DNA of 64,000 nucleotides from Lysobacter sp. KIS68-7 (GCF_021284745.1 NZ_CP089925.1:744001-808000), one strand, 5' to 3'. Shown: positions 47,270-55,296, numbered from the stretch's first letter. Made by a program: numbers and translations. Notes: a model not told the origin generated them from the letters alone.

Positions 47270-48613
47270 TCAGGCTTGTTTCTCTTGCCAGTCGTCGGGT
47301 CGCACACCGTCGGCAGGTGCCTCCGCGCGTGCCACCGCCGGGTCGACCAGGCGCAGCAGCGTGCCGGCGACGACCGCCACGCCTCCCATGGCACCAAAGA
47401 ACGCCGCGTGGCCCATCGCGCTCCACAAGGTGCCGAGCGCGCCGGCGAACAGGTTTCCGCTGAAGGACGCCAAGTACCAGGCGGCGATCGTGGTCGCGGC
47501 GTGGCGCGCGGGCGCCAGGCGTGCGAACAGGCTGAGCCCGATGGGCAGCACGAACAGTTCGCCGATGGTGAACACCAGGAAGAACAGCGCGAGCCACAAC
47601 CAGTGCGCGTGGCCCGTGCCACCGGTGGCATTCGACGTCGCGTCGACGAAGGCGAGCATCAGGAACGCGGCGGCGACGGTGAACGCGCCCATCGACATCT
47701 TCTTCGCAGGCGACATCTCGCGACCCCGACCGGCCTGCTTCGTCCAGAGCGCGACGAGCAAGGGCGTGAGGAAGATGACGAGCAACGGATTGAGCGACTG
47801 GAACCACGTCATCGGGATCGTGAAGCTGCCGAGCGTGCGATCCAGGCCGACGTCCGCCCACAGCGCGATCGTGTTGCCGGTCTGTTCGTAGGCACCGCGG
47901 AACACGGTGACGCACAGGAAGATCGCGAACAGCGTGAGCACGCGTTGCCGCATCGCGGCGCGCGGCAAGGCCGGCGTCGCATCGGGCACCACGTCGCGCA
48001 CGCGCGGGCGCTCCGGCGGCAACCAGCGCGCGCCGAGCGTGTAGATCGCAAGGCCCGCGAGCATGCCGACACCCGCGGCGCCGAAACCCCAGTGCCAGCC
48101 GTACAACTCGCCGAGCGTGCCGCACACCAGCGGCGCGAGCAGGCCGCCGACGTTGATGCCCACGTAGTAGAAGTTGTACGCCGAGCCGCGGCGCGGATCG
48201 TCCTTCGCGTACAGGTCGTCGATCTGGCTGGGCAGGCTGGGCAGGAACAGGCCGTTGCCCAGCGCGATCGCCGCGAGCGCGAAATACAGCAGCGATTCGG
48301 AGGCCATCAGGAAATGGCCGAAGGACATGATCGCCGCGCCGATGATCACCGAGCGCTTGCGCCCCAGCCAACGGTCGGAGACCACGCCACCCAGGATCGG
48401 CGTGAAGTAGAACGTCGCGATGTACACGCCGTAGACCAGCGACGCGTGCTGCTGCCCGAAGTGCAGCTGCTTCGTCATGTAATAGACGAGCAGCGTGCGC
48501 ATGCCGTAGTAGGAGAAGATCTCCCACATCTGCGTCAGGAACAGGATCGCCAGGCCCGGCGGTTGCTTCAGCCAGGACCCCGCGAGCGCGCGTGGTGCGG
48601 CGAGCACGTTCAC
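47270..48613 (-). CDS. POT-family peptide transporter (MFS), unusual motif
   Basis: Inner-membrane transporter of the proton-coupled oligopeptide (PTR2) family, 447 residues and about twelve helices. MFS motif A is seen as GGVVSDRWLGRKRS and the family signature as FYYVGINVGG. The proton-coupling motif ExxERFxYY is altered to QMWEIFSYY (Gln28, Ile32). The GTG at 48613 overlaps the dgcA stop (GTGA), so it is translated together with the epimerase, in line with uptake of di- or tripeptides that DgcA or peptidases then process. Confidence 0.85.
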   Translation of the reverse strand: MNVLAAPRALAGSWLKQPPGLAILFLTQMWEIFSYYGMRTLLVYYMTKQLHFGQQHASLVYGVYIATFYFTPILGGVVSDRWLGRKRSVIIGAAIMSFGHFLMASESLLYFALAAIALGNGLFLPSLPSQIDDLYAKDDPRRGSAYNFYYVGINVGGLLAPLVCGTLGELYGWHWGFGAAGVGMLAGLAIYTLGARWLPPERPRVRDVVPDATPALPRAAMRQRVLTLFAIFLCVTVFRGAYEQTGNTIALWADVGLDRTLGSFTIPMTWFQSLNPLLVIFLTPLLVALWTKQAGRGREMSPAKKMSMGAFTVAAAFLMLAFVDATSNATGGTGHAHWLWLALFFLVFTIGELFVLPIGLSLFARLAPARHAATTIAAWYLASFSGNLFAGALGTLWSAMGHAAFFGAMGGVAVVAGTLLRLVDPAVARAEAPADGVRPDDWQEKQA

Positions 48614-49665
48614 GCGTCCACGTCCGGCGAGCCCCACACGTTCGGCGGGCAGTCGACATGGCCGTCGGCGTACACGACGCCCGGCGTGCGGTCCTTCTCC
48701 AGGAACACCGGGCCGTCGAGGTCCACGATGTCGCAGAACTGGCCGAGGATGAACGCCGGCGCCATCGCCAGGCTCGTGCCGACCATGTTGCCGACCATCA
48801 CGCGCTTGCCGAGTTCGCGCGCGCGCTTGGCCATCATCAGGCCTTCGGTGAGGCCGCCGCACTTGTCGAGCTTGATGTTGACGACGTCGAACCAGTGCGC
48901 GCGTTCTTCGAGTTCTTCCAGGTGCAGGATGCTTTCGTCGGCCGCGATCGGCACGACGTGGTCCACGCCGTCGAGATCGGACTCGAAGCCGCGGCGGCAC
49001 GGTTGCTCGAGCAAGGACACGTTGTTCTCGACGAGCGCCGGCAGCAGCTTCGCCAACGTGTCGGGCACGTAGCCCTGGTTGGCGTCCACGCCGATCCACA
49101 CGTCGGGCCGCATTTCGCGCACCGCGTGCAGGCGTGCGATGTCGAGGTCGGCTTCGCCGGTGAGCTTGAGCTTGATCGCGCGTGCATGGGTGTAGTCGCG
49201 CGCCTTCTGCGCCATGACCCAGGGCTCGTCGGCGCCGACAGTGAACGTGGTCAGCAGCGGATGCGGCTTCTGCATGTCGGCCAGCTGCCACGCGGGCACG
49301 CCGGCCAGGCGCGCTTCGATTTCCCACAACGCGCAGTCGATCGCGTTGCGAGCGCCGCCGGGCGGCAGGATCCCGCGCAATTCTTCGCGGCTCACGCCAG
49401 CTTCGATGCGTTCGCGCAGGCCTTCGATGGTGCGCAGCATGTCGTCGGGCGCATCGCGGTTGTAGTACACGCCGGCGGCTTCGCCGCGGCCCACGCACAG
49501 GCCATTGCGGAGCGTGACCAGCGTGACGGGTGAGACTTCGAACACGTGGCCGGAGATGCGGAACGGAGCGGAAAGGCGCAGCAGCTCATTCCGCACCGCG
49601 AGTTCGACTCGGTGGGTCTGGATCACTTGGAGGAATTCCCGGTAGCTCGCGCGCGGCGGCGGCAT
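48610..49665 (-). CDS. dgcA: Enolase-superfamily dipeptide epimerase / N-acetyl-D-Glu racemase (DgcA-like)
   Basis: A 351-residue member of the muconate-lactonising/dipeptide-epimerase group. The KxK acid-base motif is KLKLTG, metal ligands are in GVDANQG, LEQPC and AADES, and the second catalytic Lys lies in NIKLDKCGG. Close families are L-Ala-D/L-Glu epimerase and DgcA, which racemises N-acetyl-D-glutamate. DgcN in the neighbouring unit favours DgcA. The start is uncertain: the ATG at 49665 lacks a clear Shine-Dalgarno and the first 15 residues are not conserved-looking. Confidence 0.82.
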   Translation of the reverse strand: MPPPRASYREFLQVIQTHRVELAVRNELLRLSAPFRISGHVFEVSPVTLVTLRNGLCVGRGEAAGVYYNRDAPDDMLRTIEGLRERIEAGVSREELRGILPPGGARNAIDCALWEIEARLAGVPAWQLADMQKPHPLLTTFTVGADEPWVMAQKARDYTHARAIKLKLTGEADLDIARLHAVREMRPDVWIGVDANQGYVPDTLAKLLPALVENNVSLLEQPCRRGFESDLDGVDHVVPIAADESILHLEELEERAHWFDVVNIKLDKCGGLTEGLMMAKRARELGKRVMVGNMVGTSLAMAPAFILGQFCDIVDLDGPVFLEKDRTPGVVYADGHVDCPPNVWGSPDVDA

Positions 49666-49689
49666 TGCGCCGCCGCGCGGAGGGATGGA

Positions 49690-51717
49690 TCAGTAGTTCG
49701 CGGAGAAGCCCACGACGTGGTTGGCGAACCCGATGAACAGCAGCGACAGGAACGCGGCGACGAGCACGATGCTCCACAGCTTGGCCCACCACGAGCGGCC
49801 ACTGCGCAGCACGGTCCAGGCATTCCACAGCGAGACCAGCGCACCGATCGGCAACACGATGCTGGCGAAGCCGCGGGCCAGGATCACCCACTTGTCGAAG
49901 CTCGGGCCCATCATGTCCAGGTCGGACATCATCGCCAGCACCATGCCGATGATGCCTGCCATCGACAGGAACACGAGCAGCGAGGCGAGGCGGATGCGGC
50001 GATGCGACTTCGCATCGGCACCGGTGAGCGCGTAACGCACGCCGTAGTGGCGGCGCACCATCGCCGAGACCGGCCAGGCCAGCACGGTCAGCAGCAGCGC
50101 GACGAGGCTGCCGAACAGCATCGTGCCGAACACGAGCGGCGTCTGCCACAGCGCATCGCGCTGGAACACCATGATCGCGGCGAGCGGTTCGGCGCTGAAG
50201 CGCGTGACCTTGCCGTCGACGACGTCGGCGGCCAGGCGATCGCCGCTGTTGGTGTCCTGCCACACGTACGGGCTGATTTCGCGCCACTTCTTCGGCGCAC
50301 CGCTGTAGCCGGCGAGCATCGGCACGCTGATGGTGCCGTCTTCGTTCGCGATCACCTTGGTCGAGCCGAGCGCGTAGACCAGCGACATGAAGTTGGACGC
50401 GGCGCGGCGGCTGCTGGCGTAGGAACCGGCGATCTGCGCGGCATGCTGCTTCGCGGTCGCGGCGTCGACGCCGGTGCCGGTCGGCACCGGGCCGGGCAGG
50501 TAGCGATTGACGAAACCGGTGACCAGGCCGTCGCGGATCAGGCGGGCGCTGCCGTCCTTGCCGGAACTGTTCGTCGACACATAGATGCCGATGCCGTCGT
50601 CGAGGAACAGCTGCAGGTCGCTGTGGAAGTACACGGTGTCGCCACCATGCGCGATCGCCTTGTGGCCGTTCGCGGTGGTTTCGTAGAAGCCGAGCTCCAT
50701 GCCGTTGAGCGGGCCGATCGACTTCGACGAGGTGCCGTGCATTTCACGCGCGGTGTCTTCGCGCAGGATGCGCTTGTCGCCGAACGCGCCGTTGGCCAGG
50801 TGGGCGATCATGAACTTGCCCATGTCCGAGCCCGTCGAAGCGAGGCTGCCGGCCGGTGCAAGGTTGATGTACTCGTAACCCTGTGCCTTGCCGTCGGACG
50901 CGGACTTGTAGCCCTTCGACACCATCGGCACCAGGTCCTTGCGCAGCGGCTGGCTGAAGCTGGAGTGCTCCATGCCGAGCGGCTGGAAGATGTGCTGGTC
51001 GATGTACTGGTCGAACGGCTGGCCCGACACGCGCTGCACGATGTAACCGGCAACGGCGGTGGCGTAGTTCGAGTAGGCCGGCGTGGTGCCCGGTGCATAC
51101 ACGCGCTCGGGCACCCAGTGCTTGAGCGTGGCGTCGAGCGGCAGGATCGCGCTTTCCTTCTCGGCGATCAGGCCACGCACCGCCTCTTCCATACCCGAGG
51201 TGTGGGTCATGATGTTGCGCAGCGTGACGGGCTTGCCTTCGTACGGCGGGATCGTGAAGTCGAGGTACTTGTTCACGTCTTCGTCGAGGTTGAGCTTGCC
51301 TTCCTCGACGAGCTGCATCACCGCGGTCCAGGTGAACAGCTTGGAGATCGAACCCGGGCGGAACAGGGTCTTTTCAGGATCGACCGGCGTGCGCTTTTCC
51401 AGGTCGGAGAAGCCGTAGCCCTTTTCGAGCAGCACCTTGCCGTCCTTCACGACGACGACGACGGAACCGGCGACGTCGGTCTGTTCCAGGGCGTAAGGCA
51501 TGAAGCCGTCGAGCCAGGCTTCCAGGTCCGGTGCCGTCAGGCGGTCGGTCGGGCCGGGCATCGCATCCGGCGGCGGCGGTGCAGCGGACGTCGCGGGCGC
51601 CAGCGCCTGCGCGGCGGGGTGCACTTCGGCGGCCGGCTGCTGCGCGTAGGCGACGGGCAAGGTGAGCCCCAGTGCCAGGAGTGCGGTGAACAGCGGACCT
51701 CGTTTGAACAATGGCAT
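49690..51717 (-). CDS. Serine hydrolase with C-terminal membrane domain (D-aminopeptidase/PBP fold)
   Basis: A 675-residue envelope hydrolase. Signal peptide (cut near VAYAQQ), a beta-lactamase-fold domain with SISK (Ser123, Lys126), YSN and HGG motifs, an intervening domain, and then four hydrophobic helices in the last 170 residues that would hold it in the inner membrane. GGAGGGG precedes the ATG at 51717. It is the first gene of a unit with dgcA and the POT transporter, downstream of the shared 20-bp element. A role in trimming D-amino-acid peptides before import is the simplest reading. Confidence 0.82.
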   Translation of the reverse strand: MPLFKRGPLFTALLALGLTLPVAYAQQPAAEVHPAAQALAPATSAAPPPPDAMPGPTDRLTAPDLEAWLDGFMPYALEQTDVAGSVVVVVKDGKVLLEKGYGFSDLEKRTPVDPEKTLFRPGSISKLFTWTAVMQLVEEGKLNLDEDVNKYLDFTIPPYEGKPVTLRNIMTHTSGMEEAVRGLIAEKESAILPLDATLKHWVPERVYAPGTTPAYSNYATAVAGYIVQRVSGQPFDQYIDQHIFQPLGMEHSSFSQPLRKDLVPMVSKGYKSASDGKAQGYEYINLAPAGSLASTGSDMGKFMIAHLANGAFGDKRILREDTAREMHGTSSKSIGPLNGMELGFYETTANGHKAIAHGGDTVYFHSDLQLFLDDGIGIYVSTNSSGKDGSARLIRDGLVTGFVNRYLPGPVPTGTGVDAATAKQHAAQIAGSYASSRRAASNFMSLVYALGSTKVIANEDGTISVPMLAGYSGAPKKWREISPYVWQDTNSGDRLAADVVDGKVTRFSAEPLAAIMVFQRDALWQTPLVFGTMLFGSLVALLLTVLAWPVSAMVRRHYGVRYALTGADAKSHRRIRLASLLVFLSMAGIIGMVLAMMSDLDMMGPSFDKWVILARGFASIVLPIGALVSLWNAWTVLRSGRSWWAKLWSIVLVAAFLSLLFIGFANHVVGFSANY

Positions 51718-51789
51718 TGCTTCCCCTCCCAAGGGTGACAACTGGACGTGGCGCCCCCGCGCCATGCGACCGTTTATGAGAATAAAGAG

Positions 51790-51809
51790 CCTGATCGGAA
51801 AATTGTCAA
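51790..51809 (-). promoter_or_regulatory. Shared 20-bp element / promoter upstream of serine hydrolase-dgcA-POT
   Basis: Identical to 47244-47263 on the same strand, again beginning with TTGACA, here followed at 17 bp by TTTATT (51781-51786). It starts 72 bp upstream of the hydrolase ATG and lies in the 202-bp region divergent from the XRE-cupin regulator. Similarity between the two copies stops abruptly at its edges, as expected for a binding site rather than a duplicated gene border. Confidence 0.65.
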
Positions 51810-51919
51810 CCTACTTTGGTCACTATCACCTAAAATCTGGACTTGGCGATCCGTCCCGACCACCCCCAAGATGAGGGGGAAGGCGCGGGTCCCAGGTTCC
51901 CTTGGAGCATCGAAACGGC

Positions 51920-52570
51920 ATGACACCGCAGCAGCACCCGACCATCGGCAGCCTCCTCCGGGCGCTGCGCACCCGGAACGACTGGACGCTCAAGGAAATG
52001 AGCCAACGCTGCGGGATTCCCCTGTCCACGCTCTCCAAGGTGGAGAACGACCGGCTCAGCCTCACCTACGACAAGCTGCTGCTGATCAGCCAGCGGCTGA
52101 ACATCCGCATGTCGGAGCTGTTCGCCGAGAACGACCAGAGCGCGCCGGAGCCGGCGGTCACCGCCCGCCGCAGCATCGGCAAGATCGACGACGCGGTGCG
52201 CGTGACCACGCCGAACTACGACTACTTCTATCTGTGCCCCGAATTGCGCCGCAAGCGCATGATCCCGGTGCTCACGCGCGTGCGCGCCAAGACGATCGAG
52301 GAGTTCGGCGAACTGGTGCGCCATTCGGGCGAGGAATACATCCACGTGCTCGAAGGCCGCGCGGAAGTGCACACCGAGTTCTACGATCCCATCGTGCTCG
52401 AGGCCGGCGAGTCGGTGTACATCGATTCCAACATGGGCCACGCGTACATCGCCGCGGAAGGCTGCGAGGAAGTCCTGTTGCTCGGCGTGTGCTCGAGCGC
52501 GGACGAACAGCTGATGGAATCGCTGCTGCACATCCACGACGAAGGCGCGAAGCTCGTCGCCGTGAAGTGA
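51920..52570 (+). CDS. XRE-family regulator with C-terminal cupin domain
   Basis: A 216-residue transcription regulator. Residues about 10-65 form an XRE helix-turn-helix (LKEMSQRCGIPLSTLSKVEN), and residues about 115-205 a cupin sensor domain (HSGEEYIHVLEGRAEVHTE). SutR/PuuR-like regulators of this type bind small amino-acid or amine ligands. I prefer the ATG at 51920 over the in-frame TTG at 51902, as homology starts at TIGSLLRALR; a GGAG lies 12 bases upstream. Its place beside the D-peptide units makes it their probable regulator. Confidence 0.85.
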   Translation: MTPQQHPTIGSLLRALRTRNDWTLKEMSQRCGIPLSTLSKVENDRLSLTYDKLLLISQRLNIRMSELFAENDQSAPEPAVTARRSIGKIDDAVRVTTPNYDYFYLCPELRRKRMIPVLTRVRAKTIEEFGELVRHSGEEYIHVLEGRAEVHTEFYDPIVLEAGESVYIDSNMGHAYIAAEGCEEVLLLGVCSSADEQLMESLLHIHDEGAKLVAVK

Positions 52571-52580
52571 TCGCGCCGCG

Positions 52581-53324
52581 TCAGCGGACGTACTGCACGC
52601 CGAGGTAGAACACGAGCCGTTGCCGGTCCGTGCCCGTCACGTCGCTGCCGATCGATGCGAGCAGCTTCAGCGTGGGCGTGAGCGGCGTGCGTCCGCCGAT
52701 GTTCAAGGTGGTGCGCGTGCTGTCGCCGTCGGTGCGCTCCGACACGATTTCGCCCAGGCATTCCGAGGCTGCGAAGCAGTCGTGCTCGACGAATGCGCCC
52801 AGCTGCCATGCGTCGGGCTCGGAAGAGACGAAGTGGCGGGCGACTTCCACGCCGCCCGAGAGGCCACCGAAATCGTGCGCGACCTGCAGCGGGAGCGCGT
52901 ACTCCGCGTGTTCGGAAGCGAGTCCGCGCCGACGTGCGGATGCCGACCAGCCTTTGACCCACATCGGCTGGATCGCCATCGCAATGCCGTCCGTGTCGTC
53001 GTCGAGGAAGCGCCAGCGCGCGGCGAGTTCGACATCGCCCCACCCCGATTGCCACGGGCCTGCGTCGGCACGCGCGTGTTCCCAGGCGCCCTGCACCGAG
53101 AGCTGCACGTGTTCGCCGACGCCGAGGTTGACGTCGAGGTCCGGCGCGGCGATCGCCCATGCGTCGTGCGTGCGCCCGCCGGTGATGGCCGTGTTGATTT
53201 CCCAGGTGCCGGGGCCCGGCGTGTCCGGATCGTTGGTGATCATCGGCGGGCCGGCCTGCGCGTGCGCGTGCTGTGTCCACGCCGAGGCACACAGGAGGGC
53301 GGCGATGACGATGCGGCGATCCAT
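52581..53324 (-). CDS. Outer-membrane beta-barrel-like protein
   Basis: 247 residues with a signal peptide (cut near HAHAQAG). The mature start PPMITNDPDTPGPGTWEIN is typical of a widespread family of putative outer-membrane transporters found beside diverse genes. The rest alternates in the manner of beta strands and ends in LGVQYVR. Function unknown. It starts 3 bp after the phosphatase gene on the same strand, so probably shares its transcript. Confidence 0.65.
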   Translation of the reverse strand: MDRRIVIAALLCASAWTQHAHAQAGPPMITNDPDTPGPGTWEINTAITGGRTHDAWAIAAPDLDVNLGVGEHVQLSVQGAWEHARADAGPWQSGWGDVELAARWRFLDDDTDGIAMAIQPMWVKGWSASARRRGLASEHAEYALPLQVAHDFGGLSGGVEVARHFVSSEPDAWQLGAFVEHDCFAASECLGEIVSERTDGDSTRTTLNIGGRTPLTPTLKLLASIGSDVTGTDRQRLVFYLGVQYVR

Positions 53325-53327
53325 GCG

Positions 53328-53654
53328 TCAGCGCGAGAGGTGCTTCGGCACTTTGGTTTGCAGCAGGCGCACCAGCGTCGGATCCATGTAGTCGTAGTCG
53401 TCCGGGATGTCCAGGCACACCACGCGCGCGTTGCGCAGATGCGCGCGGAAGCGCGTCGACAGCTTCGTGCGATGCATGTCTTCCATGACGAAGACCAGGT
53501 CCGCCCACGCCAGCAGTTCGGGCGTCAGCGGATTGTCCGCATCGTGGTCGACGCCCGCGGACGCGGTTTCGATTCCGGGCCAATCGGCGAACACCTGTTC
53601 GGCCGTCGGGCTGCGCAGGCGGTTGCGGCTGCAGAGGAACAGGACGTGCTTCAA
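53328..53654 (-). CDS. Short low-molecular-weight phosphatase-fold protein
   Basis: A 108-residue protein of the low-molecular-weight tyrosine phosphatase fold. The P-loop is CSRNRLRS (Cys8, Arg14), and a conserved acidic block DIPDDYDYMDP follows. It is about 40 residues shorter than classical LMW-PTPs. The start is TTG at 53654, overlapping the TGA of the DUF1801 gene (TTGA); no ATG exists upstream of the active-site loop. Substrate unknown. Confidence 0.75.
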   Translation of the reverse strand: MKHVLFLCSRNRLRSPTAEQVFADWPGIETASAGVDHDADNPLTPELLAWADLVFVMEDMHRTKLSTRFRAHLRNARVVCLDIPDDYDYMDPTLVRLLQTKVPKHLSR

Positions 53655-54043
53655 GCGGATTTCGCCGTGGGATCGCCGAGCGACCGATTGAGTTCGATCG
53701 CCGATGCGACCAGTCGCTTCGCCAACGCGGCGCTGATCTTGTCCGACTCCCTGAGCTCGATCGTCGCCAGTTCGTACTTGCCGTTGCCCTTCAGTCGCGC
53801 GTCGAGTTCGCGCAAGCGCTTGCCGCGCCAGAAACCGAACAGCACGCGATGGTCTTCGGCGCGGATCAGCAGCACCGGGCCGTTGCTGAAGTAGACCAGG
53901 TGGCCCCACTTGATGCGTTCGTCCGTCGCGCCGGCGGAGCGCGTGGCTTTGCGGAGGAATTCGACGAGGGTCTTGCGCCAGCCGTCGAGGGCGGCGACGT
54001 AGGCGTCGGGGGATTCGGCTGGAACTGCTTTCTTCATCGCCAT
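53651..54043 (-). CDS. DUF1801 domain protein
   Basis: A 130-residue cytoplasmic protein of the DUF1801 (YdhG-like) family, recognised by the conserved IKWGHLVYFSNG-type motif and the following FGFWRGKRL. Function unproven. GAGGTG precedes the ATG at 54043; another in-frame ATG lies two codons later. It begins just downstream of the tRNA gene and is coupled to the phosphatase gene. Confidence 0.75.
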   Translation of the reverse strand: MAMKKAVPAESPDAYVAALDGWRKTLVEFLRKATRSAGATDERIKWGHLVYFSNGPVLLIRAEDHRVLFGFWRGKRLRELDARLKGNGKYELATIELRESDKISAALAKRLVASAIELNRSLGDPTAKSA

Positions 54044-54061
54044 GCGCGCACCTCGAAGGCA

Positions 54062-54134
54062 TGGGCCCACCAGGACTCGAACCTGGAACCAAAGGATTAT
54101 GAGTCCTCTGCTCTAACCATTGAGCTATAGGCCC
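54062..54134 (-). tRNA. tRNA with CAU anticodon, probably tRNA-Ile2
   Basis: A 73-base cloverleaf: acceptor stem GGGCCTA/TGGGCCC with one G-T pair, D-stem GCTC/GAGC, anticodon loop CTCATAA, 5-base variable loop, T-stem CCAGG/CCTGG, discriminator A. The body resembles the minor isoleucine tRNA (lysidine-modified CAU) more than elongator or initiator Met. The terminal CCA is not encoded. A TACACT box about 9 bases upstream may be its -10. Confidence 0.88.
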
Positions 54135-54223
54135 GTTGCGCGCGCAGTGTACTCAAGCCGCCGGGCTCGAAGGGCGGCCGCGGAATTGCTTACCATGCAG
54201 CTTGTTCGCCGGGGAGGGTGTTC

Positions 54224-54643
54224 GTGGAAAGCAAAGAGAAATCGAACGTGTTCTGGCCGAAGATCGACGATCTGGAATCGGCCATCAACGCAGAGAGGCT
54301 GGGGTCGTGGGCGGCCTTCGCGGTCGCCGCCATCACGGTCGTGTTCACGACGATCGTCGTGTACGCCGGCGAGGAGATCGGCGGCATCGGCCCGTATGCG
54401 TACGTGGACGCGGTCATGTTCGCCGTGATCGGCTGGCGCATTCGCCGCCACTCGCGTGGATTCGCGGTGGCCGGGCTCGCGCTCTGGATCGTTGAAAAGG
54501 GATACCAGATCGCCATGACGGACGCAGCGAAGTCGGGCGCCATCATGGGCATCCTGCTCCTGTTGATGTTCATCTCCGGCGTGCGCGGAACGTTCGCGTA
54601 CCACCGCTTCAAGTCGGAAACGCCGGCCGTCATGCAGGGCTGA
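54224..54643 (+). CDS. Four-helix membrane protein, unknown
   Basis: 139 residues from the GTG at 54224, chosen because GGAGG lies six bases upstream; a GTG two codons earlier is possible. Four hydrophobic segments follow a charged N-terminus (SKEKSNVFWPKIDD). I recognise no family. It is divergent from the tRNA and ends before a classical terminator. Confidence 0.6.
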   Translation: MESKEKSNVFWPKIDDLESAINAERLGSWAAFAVAAITVVFTTIVVYAGEEIGGIGPYAYVDAVMFAVIGWRIRRHSRGFAVAGLALWIVEKGYQIAMTDAAKSGAIMGILLLLMFISGVRGTFAYHRFKSETPAVMQG

Positions 54644-54656
54644 AGCCGCCGCGTCG

Positions 54657-54682
54657 AAGCCCCGCGCAAGCGGGGCTTTTTT
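54657..54682. terminator. Intrinsic terminator
   Basis: Nine-bp stem AAGCCCCGC/GCGGGGCTT, 4-base loop GCAA and a T6 run on the plus strand. It ends the small membrane protein gene and lies just before the convergent pseudouridine synthase stop. Confidence 0.9.
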
Positions 54683-54687
54683 GTTGC

Positions 54688-55257
54688 CTAGAACTTCGCG
54701 CCCACCGGAAAGTAACGCCAGCTCCCCACCGGCATCTTCCCCAGCGATTCGCGGCCGATGCGAATGCGCCGGATCGCGACCACGCCCAGGCCCACCTGCG
54801 CGCACATGTCGCGCAGTTGTCCCGGCTGCGCGCCCTTGATCGCGAAGCGGAGGCGGATCTCGTTCTGCCAGCTCACCTTGCAGGGCGGGATCTCGCGGCC
54901 GCGATACTGCAGGCCATGGTTGAGGCGCTGCAGGCCCCACGGGCCCATCTCGCCGGACACTTCGACGATGTACTCGTGCTCGATGCTGTCGGCGTCTTCG
55001 GTGAGGCGACGCCACGCACGGCCGTCCTGCGTCAGCACCATCATGCCGCTGTCTTCGCGGTCAAGCGGGACGAGCGGCGTCAGGCGCACGAAGTGACGGT
55101 CGATCGATTCGATGCCCGAGGTGTCGCCCTCCCAGCGCGCGTCGGGCGTGACGAGGGACCGGGCCGGCTTGCTGCCCGAGATCGCGTCGAAACCGACGGG
55201 CTTGTGCAACACGATGGTGGCCGGTTCGTCGGCTGGGGGGCGCGCGGGATCCTGCAT
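54688..55257 (-). CDS. RsuA/RluE-family pseudouridine synthase without S4 domain
   Basis: A 189-residue rRNA pseudouridine synthase of the RsuA/RluB/E/F family. The start HKPVGFD lacks any preceding S4 RNA-binding domain. The catalytic Asp66 is in VPLDREDSGMMVLTQDG, where the usual GRLD reads VPLD, so the conserved Arg is missing. The C-terminus has the expected QLRDMC and RRIRIG blocks. The target site is unknown; the changed motif makes activity less certain. Confidence 0.78.
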   Translation of the reverse strand: MQDPARPPADEPATIVLHKPVGFDAISGSKPARSLVTPDARWEGDTSGIESIDRHFVRLTPLVPLDREDSGMMVLTQDGRAWRRLTEDADSIEHEYIVEVSGEMGPWGLQRLNHGLQYRGREIPPCKVSWQNEIRLRFAIKGAQPGQLRDMCAQVGLGVVAIRRIRIGRESLGKMPVGSWRYFPVGAKF

Positions 55258-55296
55258 GCGGGCAGTGTAGGCGCCCGCGCGGGAAAAGCCCCGTGC

